This document shows, one piece after another, positions 1 to 8,172 of a DNA stretch of 42,075 nucleotides (its first letter is position 1; every line of letters starts with the position of its first letter). The notes beneath the pieces are model-generated. The model was not told the DNA's origin. It did no database searches and worked only from the letters and a program-made list of their open reading frames with translations. Location: the NCBI GenBank assembly GCA_945888515.1, contig CAMDAD010000027.1, positions 1 to 42,075 of the forward strand, given 5' to 3'. Position numbers and translations under genes: made by a program. Source of the DNA: Akkermansia muciniphila. Lineage in GTDB: Bacteria; Verrucomicrobiota; Verrucomicrobiia; Verrucomicrobiales; Akkermansiaceae.

Positions 1-423
1 TGTGCGCAGAGCACCCTTGAGCACCGCATCGGCCTTGCTGGCTTCGATGAGAGTTTGTTTTTCCAGTCGGGTGACCATTTCCTTGACCGCCATGAGCACA
101 GCGGGTTGGAGCTTGGCTAACAATTTTTTATAAAAGTCATTGATATTTCCCGATGCGCGCGCCTCCTCTTTCGCCGCCGCTTCCATTTTTGCGGCGACAT
201 CTAGCGGATCGTCTCCGGCAAATTGAACAGCGTAAACTTCCGGAGCATGCTGCTGGAGCAGAGGGAAGAGATCTTTCGCATCAGGGTAGCCCAGACTGCC
301 CTCAATGTATTCCAACTCCAGACCAGTAGCGGCTAATACGGTTTTGGTGGCTTCGATGCACTCAGGACCAATTCCTTGGCCTTTGATGATCAGAATGGTG
401 GAGCGAGAGATGGATGGATTCAT
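1..423 (-). CDS. Isocitrate/isopropylmalate dehydrogenase-like protein, N-terminal part (runs off left edge)
   Basis: The first 141 codons of a minus-strand gene are visible, with ATG at 423; the rest lies outside the window. Residues 9-30 (TILIIKGQGIGPECIEAT) match the GDGIGPE start of the NAD(P)-dependent isocitrate/3-isopropylmalate dehydrogenase fold. The last visible residues (TLIEASKADAVLKGALRT) match the later strand motif in which this family reads ADAVLKGPLTTP. Between these motifs lie about 70 residues (roughly 47-118), where typical members have about 20. The extra stretch is rich in Ala, Lys and Glu and looks helical. Several IDH Asp positions differ (KGQGIGPE in place of PGDGIGPE). 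The family assignment is inferred from two motifs only, so the substrate cannot be stated. No clear Shine-Dalgarno sequence precedes the ATG. Confidence 0.6.
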   Translation of the reverse strand, partial: MNPSISRSTILIIKGQGIGPECIEATKTVLAATGLELEYIEGSLGYPDAKDLFPLLQQHAPEVYAVQFAGDDPLDVAAKMEAAAKEEARASGNINDFYKKLLAKLQPAVLMAVKEMVTRLEKQTLIEASKADAVLKGALRT

Positions 424-1112
424 GCTGTGTGAGGTAATGAGTGATGCGCCGACGATGAAAAAGAGAGAACTTGCTGCCGTGGCGCGCGACCAAGTAATGC
501 AAGATGTTTGCATTTGCAACTTGTCATCTGTGAAAAAATGACTGCCGCGATTTTTCCCCTGCCTGCGGTGGTTTTTTTCTGTTAGAATGCTAACAAATTC
601 ACTTCCAGGTAAGCAAAGTCGGTATCACCAGATCGCATGGCATTCTGGGTGAATTCACCAGCAGTGAAATGTGCGAAGCCGATGATGATCTCGACCTGAG
701 GCATGCTAGGAAAAGACAGAATCTCATGACTCTGGCATGCGCACTCGTCCGCTGATGGATGGGGAAATTCATGGATTGCGTCCTAGTCGCCGAGGCGTAA
801 GGGCGCGGCTTCCATCCGTCAAGAATGATCACAGGAGAAAAATGACATGCTAAAACTGTTAGGTGAGTTCTGGTTTCTGATGATGATGCGTGTGAGGTGG
901 ACGACGTTTTCGTCGCATGGCATGCATGCCAGTGCATGGCACATCTACTTTTTCATTTGATGGTAATAAGTATGAGTATGTCTTGTCCGAAAACTTGTGC
1001 ACTTCCCCTATCGCCCAAGTCAACGGCCATGTGGCACCGCAGGCCGGAGGATGAGTGACTCAATGATGGCTGCGGAAGCGTGTGTATCCGATTCTGGATA
1101 AGTGATCTGCCT
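424..1112. other. Gene-poor intergenic stretch with small palindromes
   Basis: About 690 bases contain no convincing gene. The only long frame (599-937, minus) encodes a Ser/His/Thr-rich sequence without recognisable domains and is probably spurious. Visible structures are an inverted repeat at 580-595 (TGTTAG, 4-nt gap, CTAACA), a hairpin at 902-915 (CGACG-TTTT-CGTCG) and a perfect 12-bp palindrome GGCATGCATGCC at 919-930. Any of these could be an operator or a small-RNA element, but nothing ties them to a function. Confidence 0.4.
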
Positions 1113-1151
1113 AAACAAAATCACCGCGCCCGAAGACTTCGGGCGCGGTGA
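1112..1151 (-). terminator. Intrinsic terminator of the EF-hand gene
   Basis: A perfect 15-bp stem pairs 1121-1135 with 1137-1151. Read on the minus strand it is followed by ATTTTGTTT, a U-rich tail. It lies 16 bases after the stop codon of the EF-hand gene, so it fits a Rho-independent terminator of that gene. Confidence 0.85.
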
Positions 1152-1166
1152 AGGAAATGGATGGGA

Positions 1167-1433
1167 TTACTTGCCTTTCTTATTGCGGTCTTCTTTGCTG
1201 ATCACTCCATCGCCATTGCGATCGAGTTTGGCGAAGAGTTTTTCCGCGCGTGCAGGGTCTTTGGCGCCAGCGAGGAATTCTTCCTTGCTAATAGAGCCGT
1301 CATTGTTGGTATCGCGCTTCTTCAGCTCGTGTTTTCCTGCCTGAGCTTTGCCTGGTTTGCCTTTGCCTTTTTCTTCCGCCTGAACGTTGGTGCTGCAAGC
1401 GACAAGGAATGTGAGTAGGAGTAGTGTTTTCAT
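1167..1433 (-). CDS. Small secreted or lipid-anchored EF-hand calcium-binding protein
   Basis: This 88-residue protein has a hydrophobic leader with a lipobox-like LVAC at residues 10-13, followed by a VQA signal-peptidase-I-like site near residue 19, so it is exported and possibly a lipoprotein. A lysine/glycine-rich linker leads to two canonical 12-residue EF-hand loops: residues 41-52 (DTNNDGSISKEE) and 71-82 (DRNGDGVISKED). Both have acidic or Asn residues at positions 1, 3, 5 and 12. Calcium binding is therefore likely, though the biological role is unknown. Such small EF-hand proteins are frequent in Verrucomicrobiota and Planctomycetota. The gene stands alone, with its own terminator just downstream. 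Confidence 0.85.
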   Translation of the reverse strand: MKTLLLLTFLVACSTNVQAEEKGKGKPGKAQAGKHELKKRDTNNDGSISKEEFLAGAKDPARAEKLFAKLDRNGDGVISKEDRNKKGK

Positions 1434-1667
1434 ATGTTACGGGATTCGGCAGAAGAAACACAGTATTGCCGCTAAAGTTGCGGAAGAGAGGAAAAAATTT
1501 CTTGCACGCGCGTTGCTGACTTTTGCGATGGACTGTAACAAGATCCTAGGAGCGCTATTGCGGCAAACGTCGATTATCGCTGGGTCTGATTTGTTGGGCT
1601 GTTTCAAGCTGTTAGTGCGCAAACTACGCTCGTCATAGGTGATGGCAGAAAGGCAAAGCCATCCCTT

Positions 1668-3203
1668 TTATGGGCCCTCAACTTCCTTGGTAGTTCCGCG
1701 GGTTTCGAGGTAGCGTTTCGTATCTTTTGGGGGCGGGCAGTCGCGGAGAGTGGCGGTCGTTACGTCGTTTAGCACGACCACCGGCTCGCGGCCGGCGGAG
1801 TGGATGTGACACTGGCTGAGGGTCAGTTGCTTGGCGTCATCGGCTACAAGGCAGGCGCGGTAGTCTCGTCCGCTCACGCGCAGGTTGATATTTTCCATGA
1901 CCAGACCATCGAGGTGGCGGAGATACAAGCCCCAAGCGGGAAGCACGCCGAACATTTTTGATTCCGGGTAGTTCCGCGCGCACTCGGGAATCTTGGCGAG
2001 ATTTTCCAACAGATGATGATCGGCTTTTGGTTCATCGCCGATGCCGCCGTAGGTGAGGTCGATGTTGCGCAAGGTCACGCCGCGGACGGGATGGCCGGGC
2101 AGGCCGGTGATGGAGGCAGTGATCAGTGTGGTGCAGAGATGCCGCCAATTCGGAGGAAATTTGTTCATTTCACTTTTACGACGGTTCGGAATTTCCGCAC
2201 GCAAATTGCTGATGCTGATCTGGCGTATGGTGCCGACCGCGCCATCGGCATTGCGGTGACCGAGCCGAAGGAAAATCGGGTTGTTCGTGTTTTTCATGCG
2301 GACGTCGGAGACGGAGACGTTTTCCATCACGCCACCATCCACGAGCTCTAGGGCGATGCCGGAAAAGTAGGTGTCGTAGATGTCGAGCTGGCGCGCTACG
2401 ATGTTACGGAAGCCTTTTACGGAGGCGGTGCCGAGCTTGAAGGCATTGCAGCTGGAGCGAATACGGCAGTGTTCGATGAGTACGTTTTCACAGAAACGTG
2501 GGCCAGATTTCAGGCAAATACCGTCGTCCTCGGAATCGATATCGCAGCCGCGGATGACGACATTCGCGCAGCTATCGATATCGATGCCATCATTGGTAAT
2601 GGCGGCGCAGGTCCGCACCTTGATGTTTTCGATGAGGAGCTGTGTGCATTCCCGATAGAGCTGCACCCAGCAGGCGCTTTCGCGCAGTGTGATACCCTGA
2701 ACAGTGACGTTTTCACAGAGACGGAAATGGATGATGGTGGGGCGTTCTGCTTCGTTGGCGCTGGGCAGTTTTCCTTCTTTGTGCAACTGCATCGTGTGCT
2801 GTGCGAGCTCGGCTCCTTGCCCATCGATGACGCCCTCGCCCGTGATGCCGATGTGGTGTTGTTGGTGGGCGAGGATGAGCCCGTGGAAATTGATTTTCCG
2901 GTAGTGCCTGCGATCCGTGCTGCCGAGCAAGACCGCGCCTTTTTGCAGGTGCAATGTGACGTGGCTTTTCAGGGCAAAGGAACCGCTGAGGAAACGCCCC
3001 GGAGGCACCAACACGGTGCCGCCGCCGGATGATGCTGCGGCATCGACGGCGCGCTGCAACGCATTCGTGTTGAGCGTGACTCCATCGCCCTTCGCGCCGT
3101 AGCTGATGATGTTGAAATTTCCTTCCGCGTGTGCTAGGCCTGTGGTGTGGATCAGGCAACTCATGAGCCACACGAATTTCGTTAGATGTCTTAGCCGCGG
3201 CAC
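1668..3203 (-). CDS. Glycoside hydrolase family 28-like protein (polygalacturonase fold), secreted
   Basis: The 511-residue protein carries a signal peptide (cleavage near LAHA/EG, residue 26) and the start typical of the family, FNIISYGAKGDGVTLNT (residues 30-46). It continues as a right-handed parallel beta-helix. GH28 motif I appears as NDGIDID (204-210) and motif II as SEDDGICLKSG (224-234), which supply the catalytic aspartates. At motif III, where classical polygalacturonases have GHG, this protein reads CNAFKLGTAS (252-261), and motif IV is RLG rather than RIK. It probably hydrolyses galacturonan- or rhamnogalacturonan-type glycans in the periplasm or outside the cell, but the substrate is inferred. 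It follows the pyruvate dehydrogenase E2 gene by 111 bases, with a hairpin between, so cotranscription is doubtful. Confidence 0.85.
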   Translation of the reverse strand: MPRLRHLTKFVWLMSCLIHTTGLAHAEGNFNIISYGAKGDGVTLNTNALQRAVDAAASSGGGTVLVPPGRFLSGSFALKSHVTLHLQKGAVLLGSTDRRHYRKINFHGLILAHQQHHIGITGEGVIDGQGAELAQHTMQLHKEGKLPSANEAERPTIIHFRLCENVTVQGITLRESACWVQLYRECTQLLIENIKVRTCAAITNDGIDIDSCANVVIRGCDIDSEDDGICLKSGPRFCENVLIEHCRIRSSCNAFKLGTASVKGFRNIVARQLDIYDTYFSGIALELVDGGVMENVSVSDVRMKNTNNPIFLRLGHRNADGAVGTIRQISISNLRAEIPNRRKSEMNKFPPNWRHLCTTLITASITGLPGHPVRGVTLRNIDLTYGGIGDEPKADHHLLENLAKIPECARNYPESKMFGVLPAWGLYLRHLDGLVMENINLRVSGRDYRACLVADDAKQLTLSQCHIHSAGREPVVVLNDVTTATLRDCPPPKDTKRYLETRGTTKEVEGP

Positions 3204-3245
3204 GCTCCATGATACAGGCGCGGGTAGCGCGGTCTATCGGACATG

Positions 3246-3281
3246 ACACAAACGCTTCTCAGAGCGAGAGGCGTTTGGTGT
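3246..3281 (-). terminator. Possible hairpin terminator after the E2 gene
   Basis: An inverted repeat pairs 3246-3255 with 3271-3281 (AAACGC/GCGTTT core, one bulge), with a second short pairing inside. No U-run follows on the minus strand. It may still end or weaken transcription from the E2 gene before the GH28 gene. Confidence 0.35.
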
Positions 3282-3314
3282 GGGAAGGCGCGGCACGAGG
3301 ATGTGGCTCATCGA

Positions 3315-4616
3315 TCAGACCAGCATCAGCGCTGGGCTCTCGATGAGTTTTTTCACCTCGCTGAGGAATGCGGCGGCGATGGCGCCATCGACCACGCGGT
3401 GGTCGCAAGAGAGACCAAGATTCACCCGCTGACCCACGACGATTTGTCCGTTTTTCACGACGGGCTTTTCGATCACGGCACCAACCGAGAGAATCGCGGC
3501 TTGCGGTGGATTCACGATGGCATCGAAGGACTCGATGCCCCAAGCGCCGAGATTGGAAATCGTGATCGTGCCGCCATCGAACTCGTCCGGGCGAAGTTTG
3601 CGCTCCTTGGCGCGTACGGCGAAATCCTTCACCTCACGGGAAATTTGCAGCAGCGATTTAGTTTCCGCGTTTTTCACCACGGGAGTGACGAGGCCGTCTT
3701 CGATCGCGATGGCGACGGAGAGACCTACCGAGCCGAAACGCACGATGTGATCGCCGCCGAAGGAGGCATTGATTGCGGGCACGGCCATGGTGGCATTGAT
3801 GAGCGCCTTCATAATGAAATCGTTTACCGAATACTTGTTCCCCGTGGTGCTGGCGGCTTGGTCGTTGATTTGCTTGCGCAGGCTCATGAGCGGCGCGGCA
3901 TCGGCCTCGACGTGGAGGTAGAAATGAGGGATCGTCTGCTTCGAGGTGAGCAGGCGGCTGGCGATGATTTTGCGCAGCGAGGAGAGCTCGATGATTTGAT
4001 CTTCCGCCTTCGCCACGGGTGTGATAGCTACGGGAGTAGGGGCTGCGGGTGCGACGCTGCGGGCCTTGGAAGCGGCGGCAAGAGCCGATGCTGCTGCGGC
4101 TAGGGGACTAGCGGGTGCGGACGCCTTAGGAGCAGCGCTTGACTTCTGTGAGGCGGCTTCCACGTCCTTGCGGATGATGCGACCGCCAGGGCCCGTGCCT
4201 GTGACGGAAGACAAGGTCACCCCGAGCGATGCCGCGATTTTGCGGGCTAGGGGAGAAGATTTGATGCGTTCGCCTGATGCCGCGACTGCTGGTGTGGGAA
4301 CTGCTCCCGTTGCAGGCGTTTGGGTTGCCACAGCAACGGGAGGCGCAGCGGGTGCGGGTGCAGAGGCGGGCGCCGCGTCATTACCGTCTAGGACGGCGAG
4401 AATCGAGCCAATGGCCGCTTTACTTCCCGCAGCGATGTGAATTGCGGTAATGATGCCTTCATCGAAAGCCTCCATTTCCATGGTAGCTTTATCGGTTTCG
4501 ACCTCTGCGATGATATCGCCGATCTCCACGCGATCACCGACGTTTTTGTGCCATTTAAGCAAAGTTCCTTCGGTCATCGTGTCCGAAAGCTTGGGCATTT
4601 CAATATTTACAGCCAT
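3315..4616 (-). CDS. pdhC: Pyruvate dehydrogenase complex E2 (dihydrolipoamide acetyltransferase)
   Basis: This is the E2 core of the pyruvate dehydrogenase complex, which passes acetyl groups from lipoyl-lysine to CoA in the cytoplasm. The 433 residues show the standard order. An N-terminal lipoyl domain carries Lys43 in the motif ETDKATMEME. An Ala/Pro-rich linker follows, then a peripheral E3/E1-binding domain (about 117-152, SSPLARKIAASLGV and GTGPGGRIIRKDV). A second Ala/Pro linker leads to the catalytic chloramphenicol-acetyltransferase-like domain, ending with the active-site motif SCDHRVVDG (His406, Asp410). Its start MAVNIEMPKLSDTMTEG is typical of pdhC. No E1 or E3 gene lies within the window, so it is at most the last gene of a split set. 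A 2-oxoglutarate E2 is less likely given the DTMTEG start. Confidence 0.9.
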   Translation of the reverse strand: MAVNIEMPKLSDTMTEGTLLKWHKNVGDRVEIGDIIAEVETDKATMEMEAFDEGIITAIHIAAGSKAAIGSILAVLDGNDAAPASAPAPAAPPVAVATQTPATGAVPTPAVAASGERIKSSPLARKIAASLGVTLSSVTGTGPGGRIIRKDVEAASQKSSAAPKASAPASPLAAAASALAAASKARSVAPAAPTPVAITPVAKAEDQIIELSSLRKIIASRLLTSKQTIPHFYLHVEADAAPLMSLRKQINDQAASTTGNKYSVNDFIMKALINATMAVPAINASFGGDHIVRFGSVGLSVAIAIEDGLVTPVVKNAETKSLLQISREVKDFAVRAKERKLRPDEFDGGTITISNLGAWGIESFDAIVNPPQAAILSVGAVIEKPVVKNGQIVVGQRVNLGLSCDHRVVDGAIAAAFLSEVKKLIESPALMLV

Positions 4617-4797
4617 GGTGGGAAAAAATCTGTTTGTAGCGCGAGAAATCCTAGGCGAGACATCGACGTTTTGCCAGTTTTTTCTCTAGCATTTCGCTCA
4701 TCTTTGAAAAATCACCTACAAACGACGATGTCAGCGTTTTTGCTAAGTCCGGCATTCAGGCTTGGAATGGGCCTGCAGATCCCGCATCATCCTGCCC
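4617..4797. promoter_or_regulatory. Divergent intergenic region between pdhC and creB
   Basis: This 181-base region must hold the promoters for both divergent transcripts. It is locally AT-rich around 4620-4740. I cannot name a clear -35/-10 pair or operator within it. Confidence 0.3.
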
Positions 4798-5493
4798 ATG
4801 ACACGTGTGTTGTTAGTGGAGGATGAACCGGCGATTGCCGATGCTCTTGTCTATGCCTTGCAGACGGATCGGTTCGTGGTGACTCATGCGCTGACGGGAA
4901 ATGATGCCCTGCTGCTGCTCGGCGGTCAGGCTTTCGACTTTGTCATCTTGGACGTGGGCCTACCTGATATGACGGGCTTTGATGTCTGCCGTAAGCTGCG
5001 CGAATTTTCAACGATGCCCGTATTGTTCCTGACGGCGCGCGATGGCGAAATTGACCGCATCCTCGGTTTGGAAATCGGCGGCGATGACTACGTGACAAAG
5101 CCGTTTTCGCCTCGCGAAATCACTGCCCGCGTTCGCGCCATTCTGAGGCGGGGATCGACGATGGAAATGAAAGCGACTGCTCCTGTCGCCGCAAAGTCGC
5201 TCCAACCACTGCAGCACGATGCCGTCGCGATGCGCATACACTGCCACGGCATCTGCCTCGATCTCACCGCTCACGAATATAAATTGCTGTTGGTATTGTT
5301 GGAAAATCAAGGTCGTGTCTTCACCCGTGATCAGTTGTTGGAAAAAGCTTGGTATGATCCAGGTGCAGTCACGGATCGCACGGTGGATGCACATATCAAA
5401 ACCGTCCGCGCTAAACTACGCCACGCCGCCGCAGGCGCGGAAGATCTGATTCAAACCCGCCGCGGGCTCGGATACGTGCTGGTGATGGACTGA
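4798..5493 (+). CDS. creB: Response regulator, CreB-like (OmpR/PhoB family)
   Basis: The start MTRVLLVEDEP (4798) is preferred over an upstream ATG because the receiver domain begins there at once. The receiver domain has acidic residues E8, D9 and the phospho-acceptor Asp52 (VILDVGLPD), a conserved Thr (LTARD) and Lys in VTKPFSP. A linker of about 25 residues follows. The C-terminal winged-helix DNA-binding domain contains LTAHEYKLLLVLLENQGRVFTRDQLLEKAW and the final RRGLGY motif. The partner gene 13 bases downstream is recognisably CreC, which supports the name CreB. In enterobacteria CreBC responds to growth on minimal medium or to cell-wall inhibition and controls creD. No creD lies in this window, so the regulon here is unknown. 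Confidence 0.8.
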   Translation: MTRVLLVEDEPAIADALVYALQTDRFVVTHALTGNDALLLLGGQAFDFVILDVGLPDMTGFDVCRKLREFSTMPVLFLTARDGEIDRILGLEIGGDDYVTKPFSPREITARVRAILRRGSTMEMKATAPVAAKSLQPLQHDAVAMRIHCHGICLDLTAHEYKLLLVLLENQGRVFTRDQLLEKAWYDPGAVTDRTVDAHIKTVRAKLRHAAAGAEDLIQTRRGLGYVLVMD

Positions 5494-5506
5494 AATACCA
5501 TTTTCC

Positions 5507-6949
5507 ATGAGGCTCACGCGCATTACTCTCTTGCTGATCACTGTGGTGATCTCAGTGGGGTTTTATCAATTGACCCAATTTCTGTTAGATGATGTCGAAC
5601 CACAAATCCTCCAGGCGACCGAGGAAGTGATGGTGGATGCCGCGCATGTGTTTTCAGAACTCGTTTCGCAGGAAATGAAAGAGGGCGCGCTCGACAAAGA
5701 ACGGTTACGGGACATTTTCCATCGCGCCCACGAGCACGAGTTTCAAGCGCAAATCTTCGCTTTACAGAAACAACAAGTCGGGTTGAATTTGTATGTTACC
5801 GATCAAAACGGCATCGTAATTTTCGACAGCGATGGCGGTCGGCGCGAGGGCCAGGACTATACTAGCAAACGCGATGTGCGGCTTACTCTGGACGGGCAAT
5901 ACGGGGCACGCAGTACGCGCGAAGCGGAGGAGGATTCCACCACATCGATCATGTATGTGGGCGCTCCCCTCGGTACGCGCGATGCGCCGCGCGGGGTGGT
6001 TACTGTATTCAAAAAACAAGCGGACGCCCTGCCCATGATCGCCGAACGGCGCGCTGTCATCATCCGTGCCATTATCAGCATCGGCATCGGTATTTTGTTG
6101 CTGATCGCCGCCGTGTTCTGGTGGGTCTATCAACCGATCGGCATACTCACCGACTATGCGCGCGCCGTGGAAAAAGGCCAGCGCCCGCCCAAGCCAAAAC
6201 TAGGAGCCGGCCGCGAGGTGAACGCGCTTTACCACGCGCTCGAAACGATGCGCGAGGCGCTGGAGGGCAAGCGCTATGCTGAGCACTACACGCAGACTTT
6301 AACGCACGAAATGAAAAGTCCGCTGGCGGCGATTCGCGGCGCGGCGGAATTGTTAGACGAGGAAATGCCGGAGCCGCAGAGAAGACGTTTCCTTGAAAAC
6401 ATCCGCGCGGAGAGTTCGCGGGCAGAGCGTTTGATTTCTCGGTTGCTGGAACTTGCAATGGTGGAGAGCCGCGCGCATCTCGATGCTACCGAGGCGATCG
6501 ACTTCGTTTCGTTAGTCCAAGGGGTGGTCGAGGAAGAACGTCCCACCGCCGAAAATGCCCGCGTGATTTTACAAGTCAGCGCGCCTGAGGCCGGCGTGAC
6601 GGTCAGTGGCGATCGCTTCATCTTGCGTGCCGCCGTGGCGAATTTATTAGAAAATGCGTTAGAGTTTTCCCCTGCGGATGCTGTCTTGCAGATTTCCGTG
6701 GAGCTCGAAAAGCAAGAGGTAATGCTTCACATCGATGACCAAGGCCCCGGCGTGCCAGAGTATGCGTTGGGAAAAGTGTTCGAACGCTTCTATTCCCTAC
6801 GCCACCATCACAGCGGTCGCAAAGGCACTGGCCTGGGCCTGAATCTCGTCAAAGAAGCTGCGGAACTTCATCACGGCAGCATCACCCTAACGAACCGCGA
6901 GGGTGGTGGTGCCAGAGCGAGCTTACGACTGCCGTGTCCCTCTCTGTAG
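5507..6949 (+). CDS. creC: Sensor histidine kinase, CreC-like
   Basis: A 480-residue inner-membrane sensor kinase. It has an N-terminal transmembrane segment (about 5-25), a periplasmic sensor domain with the CreC-characteristic stretch GQDYTSKRDVRLTL followed by DGQYGARST (about 115-137), and a second membrane segment (about 184-206). A HAMP-like linker leads to the HisKA phospho-acceptor His267 (LTHEMKSPLAAIRGAAE). The HATPase domain shows NLLENALEF (N box), DDQGPGVP (G1) and GTGLGLNLV (G2). The sensor-region match to E. coli CreC is recalled from the known protein rather than computed. The gene is in an operon with creB. Its 3' end overlaps the convergent DUF2891 gene by 27 bases. Confidence 0.85.
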   Translation: MRLTRITLLLITVVISVGFYQLTQFLLDDVEPQILQATEEVMVDAAHVFSELVSQEMKEGALDKERLRDIFHRAHEHEFQAQIFALQKQQVGLNLYVTDQNGIVIFDSDGGRREGQDYTSKRDVRLTLDGQYGARSTREAEEDSTTSIMYVGAPLGTRDAPRGVVTVFKKQADALPMIAERRAVIIRAIISIGIGILLLIAAVFWWVYQPIGILTDYARAVEKGQRPPKPKLGAGREVNALYHALETMREALEGKRYAEHYTQTLTHEMKSPLAAIRGAAELLDEEMPEPQRRRFLENIRAESSRAERLISRLLELAMVESRAHLDATEAIDFVSLVQGVVEEERPTAENARVILQVSAPEAGVTVSGDRFILRAAVANLLENALEFSPADAVLQISVELEKQEVMLHIDDQGPGVPEYALGKVFERFYSLRHHHSGRKGTGLGLNLVKEAAELHHGSITLTNREGGGARASLRLPCPSL

Positions 6950-8059
6950 GCCCACATCTGTTAGAAGATACACTGCGAAGGACGCCAACCAGTGCTCGCC
7001 CTCGTAATGGCCGCTGGAAACATGTTTCAGACCAGCCTCAGTATGTGCGGCGGCACTGCGCTGCAAGATATCGCGTCGCGGGTCATTTTCTGTGAGATTT
7101 TCCGCGATGCCTCTCATCGTCCAAGCCCGCGTGAGATTCAGTCCGGCGAGGTGAATCAGGTGCCCATCGCTCGGGTCGCTGACTTCCGCTGGCGTGAGCA
7201 AATTTCCTAATCGACCTTTGCCCAGATCCGGAAAATAGGCACTCAGCCATGAGGAAAATTCCTCGCGACCCAGCACCCGCCGCATCAGGTCGGCTACGTT
7301 GAGACCTGGAGAAAAAAAGTCGTTGCCCGATGGCTCGTAGTTCACTGGATAGTTTACATCACTCTCATAGAAAGCCCGCGCTTTTTCGCGGATCAGCTTC
7401 GCCAGTGGCTCGTCTTTCGTGAGATCTGCCCAGTCGAGAAATTGCGCTAGCGGAAAGGATGTTTCTGGATGAAAGCCGCAGCGCACCGGCCAATCGAGTT
7501 TCGGCAGGAAGTTCTTCATCAAGGTGACCAATTGCGTTTCGAGTGGTTGCATATACTGCGCCCAGCGCCGCGCATCCGCGTCTTCCCAGGTGCGTAGTTC
7601 GATCCCTAGTCGCATCACCCAGGCCCAGCCATACATGCGCTCAAAGCCGTAATTTTCCTTGATCGTGAAATGCGCCGCCTCCGCCGCGAGAGCATCCTGC
7701 GTGAAGCGTTTGTCGATGATGTCACGCACATCCTTTGCCCACGGAGCTTGCGGATGCAATCGCAGCAAACGCACCAACATCCAGTGCCCGTGTACTGAGG
7801 AATGCCAATCGAAGTGCCCGTAAAACACTGGATGCTTTGCACGCGGCACCACGATGTCAGACGCATCGCGCAGGACGTTGCCGGGTTTGTAAGGATACTC
7901 GCGATCGATCCCAGCCAATGCCATGGTGACAAAAGTTTCTGCTTGTTCCGCTCTCACGCCGACACTGTTAGCCATCAACATTCCAGTGGCAAGCGTGATC
8001 GCGCACACGCATTTTCCTAACGATTTGAAAGTCATTGCCGAAACTATCATGATACTCAC
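6923..8059 (-). CDS. DUF2891 family exported protein
   Basis: The product matches the DUF2891 family: it starts with a run of Ala/His-rich helices, including HPVFYGHFDWHSSVHGHW (about 96-113) and YGWAWVMRL. The family is predicted to form an alpha/alpha-toroid-like fold, and its activity is unknown. The conserved His/Trp/Asp cluster GHFDWHSSVHGHW suggests a catalytic or sugar-binding pocket, which is inference. A signal peptide is visible if translation begins at the third Met (about 8035), cleaved near VRA/EQ; Mets at 8059 and 8050 are alternatives. The 3' end overlaps convergent creC by 27 bases. No partner gene is evident. Confidence 0.75.
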   Translation of the reverse strand: MSIMIVSAMTFKSLGKCVCAITLATGMLMANSVGVRAEQAETFVTMALAGIDREYPYKPGNVLRDASDIVVPRAKHPVFYGHFDWHSSVHGHWMLVRLLRLHPQAPWAKDVRDIIDKRFTQDALAAEAAHFTIKENYGFERMYGWAWVMRLGIELRTWEDADARRWAQYMQPLETQLVTLMKNFLPKLDWPVRCGFHPETSFPLAQFLDWADLTKDEPLAKLIREKARAFYESDVNYPVNYEPSGNDFFSPGLNVADLMRRVLGREEFSSWLSAYFPDLGKGRLGNLLTPAEVSDPSDGHLIHLAGLNLTRAWTMRGIAENLTENDPRRDILQRSAAAHTEAGLKHVSSGHYEGEHWLASFAVYLLTDVGLQRGTRQS

Positions 8060-8110
8060 TGAATCTCAATGTGGAATGTTGAGATTGCAGGGCAAACCAG
8101 CGCTCAAAAA

Positions 8111-8172
8111 TTTTTACATGGGGACAGACAAATTATTATTGCTATCGGATTGGTATTAGCTAGGGTAGGGGC
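8111..8172 (+). repeat. Possible left flank of the RAYT transposase
   Basis: Just upstream of the transposase lies CATGGGGACAGAC (about 8118-8130). Downstream at about 9339-9354 is a partly similar CATACGGTGACATTTT in the same orientation. GGGGACAGAC-type sequence commonly precedes Y1/RAYT transposases in many genomes, to my recollection. The pairing is weak and has not been tested against other copies. Confidence 0.25.

Noticed and set aside
599-937. 112-residue minus-strand frame in the left intergenic region
   Set aside because: The composition is not protein-like, no domain is seen, and it contains palindromic DNA.
1437-1622. 61-residue frame upstream of the EF-hand gene
   Set aside because: It has no start context or domain and is likely chance in a short intergenic region.
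4617-4797. CreB-binding TTCAC-N6-TTCAC tag in front of creB
   Set aside because: No pair with the required spacing is present there. A near match at 649-668 has a 10-base gap and lies in an unrelated intergenic region.
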